From Woeseiaceae bacterium (GTDB taxonomy: Bacteria > Pseudomonadota > Gammaproteobacteria > Steroidobacterales > Woeseiaceae): 64,000 nucleotides of DNA. The stretch spans positions 1 through 64,000 of the forward strand of contig JAJFKR010000041.1 in the NCBI GenBank assembly GCA_021773095.1, read 5' to 3'. A model generated the notes under the pieces. That model was not told where the DNA came from. It did not search any database and saw only the letters and a program-made list of their open reading frames with translations. Below, in pieces: positions 1 through 7,193 of this stretch; the stretch's first letter is position 1, and every line of letters starts with the position of its first letter. Both the position numbers and the translations under genes were made by a program.

Positions 1-58
1 AATGATGCCGGGCAACAAGATTATTCCGGCTAGCATGAAGGCAATACTGAAAAGCTAA
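1..58 (+). CDS. 3' end of an unidentified gene (partial)
   Basis: A frame open from the window edge ends at a TAA at 56-58 and reads as the short tail ...PASMKAILKS. Sixteen bases later an ATG follows behind an AAAGGGAC-like ribosome binding site, so this looks like the last codons of an upstream gene in an operon. Too little is visible to name it. Its last 29 bases lie inside the 107-bp tandem duplication and are copied at 137-165. Confidence 0.4.
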   Translation, partial: MMPGNKIIPASMKAILKS

Positions 59-248
59 AAAGGGACATCCAATAATGAGCAACGTTCGGAAATTGATCGT
101 CAAGTTGACTCTGAAAAACTTCTACAGCGCGGACTCCTAGCATGAAGGCAATACTGAAAAGCTAAAAAGGGACATCCAATAATGAGCAACGTTCGGAAAT
201 TGATCGTCAAGTTGACTCTGAAAAACTTCTACAGCGCGGACTCCTAGC
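30..248 (+). repeat. 107-bp tandem direct duplication (two copies)
   Basis: Bases 30-141 recur without a mismatch at 137-248, an offset of 107. Both outer edges and the internal junction share the pentamer CTAGC, so the event looks like a tandem duplication at a 5-bp microhomology. Each copy carries the tail codons MKAILKS-stop, a ribosome binding site and a new ATG (75 and 182) that opens a 21-codon frame starting MSNVRKLIVKLTLKNFYSAD. Because 107 is not a multiple of three, the duplication breaks any through-reading frame. Confidence 0.9.
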
Positions 249-383
249 GGTGGATTCGCCTATCCGGCGATTGATGAAGACTGGGCCTGCAGAACGTGTC
301 ACAACGCGTCGTCCACGGGCGCGCTTTTTGCACTTCCTGACGCGTTCATCGACAGTTTCGTATTTCACAACAACCTTCCCTAG
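222..383 (+). pseudogene. C-terminal remnant of a c-type cytochrome
   Basis: The frame from 222 to the TAG at 381-383 encodes 53 residues with one haem-binding motif, CRTCH, inside ...DEDWACRTCHNASSTG and ending ...FVFHNNLP. No start codon precedes it in frame; a TGA sits at 219-221. The ATG of the second repeat copy (182) reads a different frame that stops at 245-247. A frameshift or small deletion could have separated that start from the haem-bearing part. The gene is followed at once by a strong terminator, so its 3' end is original. It is called a pseudogene because neither start nor export signal can be joined to the haem motif. Confidence 0.6.
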
Positions 384-408
384 ACCGTACTCCTAGGCGA
401 AAGGTATG

Positions 409-436
409 GGCCCCCGGCTACCTCGGGGGCCTTTTT
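409..436 (+). terminator. Rho-independent terminator, target of the intron
   Basis: An 8-bp perfect stem GGCCCCCG (409-416) pairs with CGGGGGCC (424-431) around a 7-base loop, followed by five T (432-436). It lies 26 bases after the cytochrome remnant. The group II intron begins four bases after the T run, which is the standard insertion context of group IIC introns. Confidence 0.9.
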
Positions 437-979
437 GTGGTGCGCCCGGCAGGGCGCACTCACTTGGAGGTGAAAGTCCTCTATCAGCCCGACAGGGGGA
501 ATGATTAGCCGGACGGCAAGGGTGTCCACCGTGAGGTGGAATCTGAAGGAAGCCGCAGGCAAAGCGCTGGCCTGACGAACAGAAATCGCATAGAAGGCGG
601 CCGTGTTGGATGAGAAGTCCATTATCTTCAAAGTCCGGTACCTGTACGGAAAGTACGGTCGTAGATGCGGCAGGCATAAGCGTGACGGTGAGTGCGCATT
701 ACCCGGGGAGGTCTGTCGGCCTGCCATTGTGCTACTGGCATCGAGAGGTGTCGGGATGGGTCGGCAGAAGTCAGCCGAGGGCATAGTAGGTGCATCGACC
801 GCACTGAAGGCCCGAACGTGAAGTAAGGAGAGGTTGCTGTATTTTCGTGTGTGAAGGAGAAACAGAAGATCAGTTTGAAATAGCTGACGCCGGCGTTGAG
901 GGTAGCGGACAGTATCCGCGAGAGCAGACGGTGGGTGTTTCAAGCGCCACGGCTAAAGACAGAGCACAGCCTTGAGGGG

Positions 980-2308
980 ATGATGATGGAACTGATGGAA
1001 GCGGTGGTCGAACGCGAGAACCTGAAGCGTGCGTATGCACGCGTGATGCGCAACAAGGGCGCGGCAGGCATCGATGCGATGCCGGTTGCTGAGCTTGGCG
1101 CGCATCTTAAAGTTCACTGGCCGCGCATCAAAGAGGAACTGCTGGCCGGAGGGTATCAGCCCCAGGCGGTACGTGAGGTGTCGATCCCGAAGCCCAATGG
1201 CAAGGGAGAACGCATCCTGGGTATCCCGACGGTGACAGATCGTCTGATCCAGCAGGCATTGCATCAGGTATTGAGTCCGATCTTCGATGTGGACTTTTCA
1301 GAACACAGTTACGGCTTCCGGCCGGGACGTCACGCGCGTCAGGCGGTGCAACAAGCCCGCCAGTACGTGAGTGAGGGGCGACGCTGGGTGGTCGATCTGG
1401 ATCTGGAGAACTTCTTCGACCGTGTCAATCACGACATTCTAATGTCGCGGGTGGCGCGCAAGGTTGACGATCGACGGGTACTGGGACTGATCCGACGCCA
1501 CTTGCAGGCGGGCCTGTTCGAAGGTGGAGTGACGACGGTACGCACGCAGGGAACGCCGCAAGGCGGTCCACTGTCACCGTTACTGTCGAACATTTTGCTG
1601 GACGAACTGGATCAGGAACTGGAACGCCGGGGCCACGCATTTTGTCGCTATGCCGACGATGTGCAGATTTATGTTCACACCGAACGCAGCGGTGCGCGTG
1701 TGATGGCCTCGGTGACCCGGTTTCTGGAAACCCGGCTGAAGCTGCGGGTGAACGCGGCCAAAAGTGTGGTTGCTCGACCGTGGCGGCGGAGCTTTCTGGG
1801 TTATACGATGACGTTTCACAAAGTACCGCGGCTGAAAATACCCACCGCTGGTGTGAAGCGTTTCCGGGCAAACCTGAAGGCGATCTTCCGGCGTGGCCGG
1901 GGACGCAACCTGAGTAGGGTAATTGCGGAGCTCATGCCGATCCTTCGGGGTTGGATGAACTACTTCCGCGATATCGATGTCAGGAACGTTCTCGAAACGC
2001 TGGACGGCTGGTTGCGGCGCAAGCTGCGCTGTCTGCTGTGGCGGCAATGGAAACGATCCGCTACCCGCGCTCGCCATCTGATGCGACAGGGATTATCCGA
2101 GGTGCGTGCGTGGACATCGGCCACTAACGGGCGCGGCCCGTGGTGGAATGCCGGGGCCTCGCACATGAACCGGAGCTACCCGAAATACTACTTTGATAAA
2201 CTTGGTCTGGTGTCGCTGCTCGATCAGTATCATCATCTCAATCTTTCTTCACGAACCGCCGTGGTACGGAACCGTTTGCCCGGTGGTGTGGGAGGACGGC
2301 GGGGGTGA
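980..2308 (+). CDS. ltrA: Group II intron reverse transcriptase/maturase
   Basis: This intron-encoded protein (about 442 residues from the ATG at 980) has RT fingers/palm motifs beginning at NKGAAGIDAM, the PQGGPLSPLLSN motif, and the catalytic YADD at about residues 224-227. A basic maturase/X region follows (RGWMNYFRD...). No HNH endonuclease domain follows, as expected for class C introns, which insert by reverse splicing next to terminators. A longer frame back to a TTG at 896 exists, but the run of ATG codons at 980-988 behind GAGGGG fits the family start better. It acts in splicing and target-primed reverse transcription of its own intron. Confidence 0.93.
   Translation: MMMELMEAVVERENLKRAYARVMRNKGAAGIDAMPVAELGAHLKVHWPRIKEELLAGGYQPQAVREVSIPKPNGKGERILGIPTVTDRLIQQALHQVLSPIFDVDFSEHSYGFRPGRHARQAVQQARQYVSEGRRWVVDLDLENFFDRVNHDILMSRVARKVDDRRVLGLIRRHLQAGLFEGGVTTVRTQGTPQGGPLSPLLSNILLDELDQELERRGHAFCRYADDVQIYVHTERSGARVMASVTRFLETRLKLRVNAAKSVVARPWRRSFLGYTMTFHKVPRLKIPTAGVKRFRANLKAIFRRGRGRNLSRVIAELMPILRGWMNYFRDIDVRNVLETLDGWLRRKLRCLLWRQWKRSATRARHLMRQGLSEVRAWTSATNGRGPWWNAGASHMNRSYPKYYFDKLGLVSLLDQYHHLNLSSRTAVVRNRLPGGVGGRRG
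2255..2287 (+). ncRNA. Group II intron domain V catalytic hairpin
   Basis: A 33-base hairpin, ACCGCC at 2255-2260 pairing with GGTGGT at 2282-2287 with inner pairs around CGGA, matches the domain V shape of class C introns. It carries a CGC-type catalytic triad rather than AGC. Domain VI follows as GGCGGGG/CCCCGCC near 2298-2315. Confidence 0.75.
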
Positions 2309-2367
2309 CCCCGCCTCCTACCCGATTTCGGGCTATCTGGCAGAACCTGGAGGTAGCGACCTACACG

Positions 2368-2889
2368 CTAGAGATAAGGTGCTTCGTCGAGGTCGAGCTC
2401 GGCCTCGGCGTTAGCGTCCGAGGGCAACCTGGACATTGCCTCCCGCAGCATCTCGACGTGTTCGGTCTCCTCGTCCCGAAGCTCGGTGAATAATTTCCGT
2501 ACGTCGGGATCCGTGATGCCGGGCAGGGCCATGTCGTAGAAATCGAAGGCCTTCTTCTCAGCAGCAAGCCCAACCTCGAATGCCTGCAAAGTAGACATAC
2601 CGCGGCGCGGCGCCCCCATATCCGGGGCCTCGACGTCGTACAGGTCGTCCAGTGTGAGCCGCGCGGGGGCATCACCGAACAGGGTCTTGCGCCGGGCCTC
2701 CAGCTCCTGGCCGTGCTTGGCCTCATTCTCTGCCATAGAGGCGAAGAAGGCCCCGGCATCGTAGCCGCCGCTGCGGCCGATTTGGGAGGCGAACATTTGG
2801 TAGCGGTGGCAGGCTTCTAACTCGATCAGCTTCGCGAGGTCGAGGGCGTCCATCAGGCTGAGCTCGGACAGGTCAAGACGAGTGGACAT
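2368..2889 (-). CDS. Ferritin-like (rubrerythrin-type) protein
   Basis: The 173-residue protein has the spaced carboxylate/histidine pattern of a ferritin-like four-helix bundle: E28 with H32 near the start, ENEAKHGQE in the middle, and EETEHVEML near residue 145. A di-iron site is therefore likely, with a role in iron, peroxide or oxygen handling. The ATG at 2889 has GGAG upstream. It lies 95 bases downstream of the minus-strand operon that begins with padB and may be its last gene or have its own promoter. No rubredoxin domain is present, so the name rubrerythrin is only approximate. Confidence 0.7.
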   Translation of the reverse strand: MSTRLDLSELSLMDALDLAKLIELEACHRYQMFASQIGRSGGYDAGAFFASMAENEAKHGQELEARRKTLFGDAPARLTLDDLYDVEAPDMGAPRRGMSTLQAFEVGLAAEKKAFDFYDMALPGITDPDVRKLFTELRDEETEHVEMLREAMSRLPSDANAEAELDLDEAPYL

Positions 2890-2916
2890 TGAATCGGCTC
2901 CTGGTCTGGTTTTGAT

Positions 2917-2926
2917 GTTTCGAAAC
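2917..2926. promoter_or_regulatory. 10-bp palindrome GTTTCGAAAC upstream of the ferritin-like gene
   Basis: A perfect 10-bp palindrome lies 28 bases before the ferritin-like start codon. It could be an operator. No partner copy was seen nearby, so this is weak. Confidence 0.25.
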
Positions 2927-2983
2927 GTATCGTACGACGGTGCAATAATAGCATTGCCGCGTGTATTCCAGTCGTGTGGGTTA

Positions 2984-4303
2984 TTATTTTATCGGATGCT
3001 GCAGCAAGTGACGTTGACCGAGATGCAGGACGTGAACAAGCGAACTTCCCAAACTAAACCCTGTTGCAGTAATCGCTAAACCGGTCAGGCGTGCGAGGAT
3101 ATCCGACTGGGTGACGATGGTGGCGGCACCCAGCACAAGTGAAGCCAGATGGATTGCAAACCCAGTTTTGATCCGTCCTTGCGAAAGCAGGCCGCGGATG
3201 GACGGCACGCGCATTTTGCCGATCAGGGGGGTAAGTCGATGAAACCAGACCAGGAAAGGCATGATGCGCGTCAACATACCGTGCAGGATCATTCCAGCCC
3301 AGCCCCAGATTGCGAGCCAGCCGAATAGAATCTGCCAGCGGTAATCGTCCGCAAGACTGGCCATGGCCGCCAGCGGGACAAGTAACAACGCGACACTCAG
3401 ACCGGCTCTCCAATACAAAAGCGATGCATCAGTTCGTCTGCGCTTACGCTGATGAATGCTGTGCAAGGTTAGCAGCGGGTGGAAAAACCAGACCGCCAAC
3501 GCAGCGGGTAGCGCTGCCACGGCCGCCAATCGCGTCGGTGACAGAGCAACATCATTATTGGGCTGCATCGCAAAGGCAGCGAATGGCAGAATGAGACCGG
3601 CGACCAGTGCGCCAAGCATCGCTTGCCTGCTTCGCTTTGCAGGCGATGGTGCAAGATAAAACATTGGAACTACCTGCCAGGATATCGAGACGATGAGTCC
3701 ACCCACCCAACCCAGCAGCGCCACGGTGAGATGGACCTGGGTCAGGAGGAAGCGGTTATCCGGAAACCCCGATTCGGCATAGCCACGAGCCACGAGCAAA
3801 CCCATTGCAGCGAGTACGGCCAGGGACGCCACCGCAAGCCGCATGCCCAGAGTGGTTTCGTCGCGCGTGACAGAACTGGCAAGGCTCCAGCCGACCGGTA
3901 ACAGGAAACCGAGGAGCGCCATTGCGAGGCTGTAACCCGCCAGGGTCATGGCAAAGGCCGGCCCGCCGAGGAGGCGCCAGACAAAGCACACAAGACCCGT
4001 GAGCAGCAGGACATGAACGCCATGAGCGACTCGAATCGCCGCCACCGGTGTTCCCGCAACTACCGGTGTCATCTGGTAAAGCGCCCCAACCATGCCCATC
4101 AGGAGTACGCCGATGGTGCCAACGTGTGTCAACGCGATGACCTGTGGATTCCAAGGATGACTCAGGGATGCTACACCGGCGTGCATCAGGATTGCGCCCG
4201 CCAGCAACAGGCTCAACGGCACCATCAGGAAAAAGCTCGCCGGTACTAATAGGTGTGGCGCTTGCTCGAGACTCAATCCTGCATTGGGCATTCCACCATT
4301 CAC
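2984..4303 (-). CDS. Polytopic membrane protein, oxidase-subunit-I/NnrS-like
   Basis: The 439-residue protein is almost entirely hydrophobic helices, about 12 in number, with histidines near helix ends (for example LTHVGTIGVLL and the GVHVLLL helix). This pattern recalls haem-copper oxidase subunit I relatives or NnrS-like proteins that occur beside DUF2249 and hemerythrin genes in nitrogen-oxide-respiring bacteria. The exact family was not recognised. Its ATG overlaps the stop of the DUF2249 gene by 4 bases, so the two are translationally coupled. A role in respiratory redox or nitric oxide tolerance is inference from context. Confidence 0.6.
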   Translation of the reverse strand: MNGGMPNAGLSLEQAPHLLVPASFFLMVPLSLLLAGAILMHAGVASLSHPWNPQVIALTHVGTIGVLLMGMVGALYQMTPVVAGTPVAAIRVAHGVHVLLLTGLVCFVWRLLGGPAFAMTLAGYSLAMALLGFLLPVGWSLASSVTRDETTLGMRLAVASLAVLAAMGLLVARGYAESGFPDNRFLLTQVHLTVALLGWVGGLIVSISWQVVPMFYLAPSPAKRSRQAMLGALVAGLILPFAAFAMQPNNDVALSPTRLAAVAALPAALAVWFFHPLLTLHSIHQRKRRRTDASLLYWRAGLSVALLLVPLAAMASLADDYRWQILFGWLAIWGWAGMILHGMLTRIMPFLVWFHRLTPLIGKMRVPSIRGLLSQGRIKTGFAIHLASLVLGAATIVTQSDILARLTGLAITATGFSLGSSLVHVLHLGQRHLLQHPIK

Positions 4304-4785
4304 GGTGCTGCCCTCACAGCCAGCAATGCACTCCGGTCCACTTCTTCATGCACCCACCAGCGAAGGTTTCGTTCCCGGAGCAGAGGGAAAAGCGGGTGCG
4401 GAACGTGTGGCAGTCTGGCGAAATAGGTTTTGTCCCCATCGAGTCGCGATGCAGCCAGCAGTATCTGATGCATGGGTTCGGGTGCTTCGTATCCTCGCAA
4501 ATCCACGATGTCAGGCGCAGCGGTGCCCAATATCTCGATGTCCCAGATATTTTCCTGCTCCTGGCGCGACTTGATTTGGTAACCGTGCTCCGTGAGTTGC
4601 GCGATTAGCACGTCCGGCCGACTCCCGGCGAGCAGTTTGAGCACGCCGTCGTGCGGCAGGCATTCCAGAGTTTGGAAGACAGCATCCAAAAGCTTCTCGC
4701 CGACGGACTCCTCGGGGCGGATGTCGAGGAAATCCAGGGGTTTTGTTGCTAGTAAATTGCCAGCTTTTGCTTTAGTTCGGTCCAT
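4300..4785 (-). CDS. DUF2249 domain protein
   Basis: The 161-residue protein carries two DUF2249-like halves: LDIRPEE... at residues 20-85 with ...GYQIKSRQEQENIWDIEI, and IVDLRGYEAPEPMHQIL at about 93-155. The family is small, cytoplasmic and functionally unclear, and is often found with hemerythrins, NnrS-like membrane proteins and denitrification genes. The start overlaps the end of the hemerythrin gene by 37 bases, so a later non-ATG start is possible. It is coupled to the membrane-protein gene downstream. Confidence 0.75.
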   Translation of the reverse strand: MDRTKAKAGNLLATKPLDFLDIRPEESVGEKLLDAVFQTLECLPHDGVLKLLAGSRPDVLIAQLTEHGYQIKSRQEQENIWDIEILGTAAPDIVDLRGYEAPEPMHQILLAASRLDGDKTYFARLPHVPHPLFPLLRERNLRWWVHEEVDRSALLAVRAAP

Positions 4786-5204
4786 TCTTCGCCCAGCACA
4801 TCTTCGGCCATTGGATAGAGCATGCCTTCTTCCTTGATATTGTGCTGTTGTGTCAGCATGTGCAGGGTATCACCCAGATCGAGTGCTTCTTCGGTATCAC
4901 CCGCACCGATAGCAACAGCGATCTGATCAAGAAGCGCCCGAATCTGTTGGTGTTCCTCGCGCATTACGACAGTGGGACCGCTCTGGCCCATGCCACTCCT
5001 TGCTTCGAAGGCGGGAAAAAGCACCTCTTCCTCCATGTCCAGGTGCCTGCGAGTGCTTTGGTCGAAGTCCTGCCATGCCGTCCCGAGCGAGGCACTATCA
5101 CCACTGTCGAGGAGTGCTTCGATCCGTACCCATTTGCTATCGCAATTATGATGATCGCCGCTGAAAAAGTCGCTTAAACCACTTTCACTATGTTGGGATG
5201 CCAT
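4749..5204 (-). CDS. Hemerythrin HHE-domain protein
   Basis: The 151-residue protein shows the HHE cation-binding pattern: GDHHNCD near residue 17, RRHLDMEEEVLFPAFE near 52, MREEHQQIRALLDQ near 82 and LTQQHNIKEEGMLYP near 115. These would bind a di-iron centre that can take oxygen or nitric oxide. It sits 17 bases after the thioesterase gene in the padBCD transcript. An oxygen-sensing or NO-handling role protecting the iron-sulphur and molybdenum enzymes encoded upstream is inference. Confidence 0.88.
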   Translation of the reverse strand: MASQHSESGLSDFFSGDHHNCDSKWVRIEALLDSGDSASLGTAWQDFDQSTRRHLDMEEEVLFPAFEARSGMGQSGPTVVMREEHQQIRALLDQIAVAIGAGDTEEALDLGDTLHMLTQQHNIKEEGMLYPMAEDVLGEEWTELKQKLAIY

Positions 5205-5221
5205 CGTTATTTCCTGGTGGA

Positions 5222-5629
5222 CTAAGCCGAGTCGGCTGCCTCGATCTTACTCTTGAGGCGTGCAATCGTCTTGTCGATATCGACGATGAAGCGGCTGTGT
5301 TTGCCGTGGCAGATTTGCTCAACGGCATCGCGGGCATTGAATTCGAGTTTAACCGCACGGCCATCAATCGATTCCACGGTGACAGTTAACTCGACCCACA
5401 TACCCAAAGGTGTCGCGGCGAGATGAGACACGTCAATGTGGGTGCCCACGGAGTCCTGACCTTCGTCGATATGCTCAAGCAGTAAATCTCTGCAAGTCAT
5501 CTCAACATCGTACAAAAGATTCGGCGTGGCGTAGACCCTGACCTCATCGCCCATGAAACCGATCGTGCGCGAGTCATCCACGGTGATGCGTGCAGTGGTG
5601 GTCAGCCCGGCTTTCAGACTCTCTCTCAT
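5222..5629 (-). CDS. FlK-like hot-dog thioesterase
   Basis: A 135-residue single hot-dog protein resembling fluoroacetyl-CoA thioesterase: MRESLKAGLT at the start, IGFMGDEVRVYATPNLLYDV with the active-site region around residues 25-45, and DSVGTHIDVSHLAATPLG. The start at 5629 is chosen over an upstream extension because AGGAGACC lies directly before it and the extension overlaps padD. It follows padD by 23 bases in the same transcript. A CoA-thioester hydrolase here could hydrolyse a phenylglyoxylyl-CoA intermediate or rescue a dead-end thioester. That substrate is inference. Confidence 0.78.
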   Translation of the reverse strand: MRESLKAGLTTTARITVDDSRTIGFMGDEVRVYATPNLLYDVEMTCRDLLLEHIDEGQDSVGTHIDVSHLAATPLGMWVELTVTVESIDGRAVKLEFNARDAVEQICHGKHSRFIVDIDKTIARLKSKIEAADSA

Positions 5630-5652
5630 TTTGGTCTCCTCCCGATTGTTAT

Positions 5653-6561
5653 TTACGCGCCAGCGGACGAGCTTCGGCGACCACGTACTGGCGGTTTCGG
5701 GATCGCGGTTTTTGGTATGTATGCGGCCTTGGTTACCAGCACTATCTTGAGCAACCAACCCCCCAGTGTGGCGGTAACTCCGGCCAGTGCGGAAAATGTC
5801 GTGGCCATGCCCGGCCAACTATAAGCGAGAAAAATCAATACCACGGGCAATGCATGCCCCGTAATGAGAAATCCGTTGCGCATGGCGCTCAAAGCCGACA
5901 TTGCCGATTCAGGCGCACCGGAGCGGCCCAGTGCGGCAATATAGGCACGCCACACCACGGCGCGGGCGATGACCAACACCATTAATGTAACCATCATGGC
6001 CGGCGCCACGAATCCCAGGATTGCGCCCAACAGTAAGTAGATACCAAAGCCTTCGGTAAGCCCGCTCAAACCGACGAGCGCCATTGCTCTGGGTTCACGC
6101 CAGGCTGGAAGGCTGCGTGCGGAATTCAGAATGCGCAACTGGCAATAGAGAAAAGCCAGCGCCAGAATGGCGGCGAGTACTGCGGGAACGGCAGGCGACG
6201 ATGAAGTTGTCGGCAGCAAGACGTCTGCGTCAATGAAAACCGAGACTGCACCCAACGCAAACAGCGGCAACGCGACGATGCCCTCGCGCGTCATCCATGA
6301 AGTTTGTGGCCGGAAGAAAAGGTAGAGCGCGCGCCAGGGCTTGCCAGTTTCAAGCCAGACCATGAACAGACCGACGGCAACAAACAACAGCCCGATTAAC
6401 GCCACCGGGAAATACGGCAGTCCGGCGAACAAACCCAGTGTCGCCCATACAAGAAGACTGCTGCCGGTACCACCGCCAATAAAATTACAGGCGGCGCGGA
6501 TATCCCAAAATCGCTGCAGGCGAGATGTTGCACCCCAACTCACGGCGGACCTCCGTCCCAT
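5653..6561 (-). CDS. padD: Phenylacetyl-CoA oxidoreductase membrane subunit PadD
   Basis: The 302-residue protein has about eight hydrophobic helices and the DmsC-type signature FFRPQTSWMTREG near residue 85, so it is the membrane anchor of a molybdopterin oxidoreductase of the DMSO-reductase class. Gene order padB-padC-padD and the PadEGHI operon on the other side point to phenylacetyl-CoA:acceptor oxidoreductase rather than a DMSO, thiosulphate or polysulphide reductase. The anchor would pass electrons to quinone. Its ATG overlaps padC by 22 bases. Confidence 0.78.
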   Translation of the reverse strand: MGRRSAVSWGATSRLQRFWDIRAACNFIGGGTGSSLLVWATLGLFAGLPYFPVALIGLLFVAVGLFMVWLETGKPWRALYLFFRPQTSWMTREGIVALPLFALGAVSVFIDADVLLPTTSSSPAVPAVLAAILALAFLYCQLRILNSARSLPAWREPRAMALVGLSGLTEGFGIYLLLGAILGFVAPAMMVTLMVLVIARAVVWRAYIAALGRSGAPESAMSALSAMRNGFLITGHALPVVLIFLAYSWPGMATTFSALAGVTATLGGWLLKIVLVTKAAYIPKTAIPKPPVRGRRSSSAGA

Positions 6562-7193
6562 ATGTAGTAGAAGCCCGGCTCTGTCCCCTCGTCTTCCTTC
6601 TGCCGGAAGTGTTCGGTGTCGCGCAAGAGTTTGGTAACGTTACTCTCTGGGTCATCGATATCGCCGAAGGTCATTGCACCGGATATACAGGAATTGACAC
6701 ATTGTGGCGTCGCCTCAGGATCTTTGCCCGGCGTCAGTCCAGCGGCGATTCCAGCGTCGATAAGATCAACACAGAAATTACATTTGCTCGCAACGCCAAC
6801 GAGGTCGGGATTGATGTTGACAGCTTCGTCTACGGTCGGACTGGCGCCGTACGCAAAGCGTTCATCATCGACTATGTAGCGGGCACCGTACGGGCAGGCT
6901 ACGGCGCAACTCGCACAACCGATGCAGACATCGTAGTCGATGCTGACGATGCCGTCATCACGCTGTTGCGTGGCACCGGAAGGGCAGACATCCAGACAAG
7001 GTGGTTTGCTGCAATGCTGGCAACCGGTAGGGAAGAACACGCGCTTTACATTCGGATACTCGCCGACTTCTATGTCCAGGACGCGTCGCCATTGCGCACC
7101 GGGGGGCGTGCCATTGGCCAACTTGCAGGCGGCGGTGCAGGTCTGGCAGCCGACACATCGTCGCAGGTCGGCGACCATCACATAGCGCGTCAT
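6540..7193 (-). CDS. padC: Phenylacetyl-CoA oxidoreductase Fe-S subunit PadC
   Basis: A 217-residue four-cluster ferredoxin-like subunit. Cysteine motifs occur in order: CVGCQTCTAAC (about 13-23), CQHCSKPPCLDVC, CIGCASCAVACPYGAR and KCNFCVD...CVNSC. This is the electron-transfer subunit between the molybdenum subunit and the membrane anchor, on the cytoplasmic side since no signal peptide is present. Its ATG overlaps the padB stop by 4 bases. The family covers many substrates; the phenylacetyl-CoA assignment depends on PadB and context. Confidence 0.85.
   Translation of the reverse strand: MTRYVMVADLRRCVGCQTCTAACKLANGTPPGAQWRRVLDIEVGEYPNVKRVFFPTGCQHCSKPPCLDVCPSGATQQRDDGIVSIDYDVCIGCASCAVACPYGARYIVDDERFAYGASPTVDEAVNINPDLVGVASKCNFCVDLIDAGIAAGLTPGKDPEATPQCVNSCISGAMTFGDIDDPESNVTKLLRDTEHFRQKEDEGTEPGFYYIWDGGPP

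Larger units (their letters stand above)
440..2326 (+). mobile_element. Group IIC intron with encoded reverse transcriptase
   Basis: The 5' end GTGCGCCCGG (from 440) fits the GUGYG intron start, and the 3' end fits a domain V/VI segment closing in CCTACCCGAT at 2326. Total length is about 1.89 kb, usual for bacterial class C. Bases 440-979 hold no gene and are ribozyme domains I to early IV. The reverse transcriptase occupies domain IV and its stop lies within domain VI. Insertion directly downstream of a terminator hairpin is the known target choice of class C introns. The exact 3' boundary is inferred from family consensus and could be off by one or two bases. Confidence 0.88.

Noticed and set aside
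30-248. CRISPR or short repeat array
   Set aside because: Only two long adjacent copies without spacers; a tandem duplication explains it.
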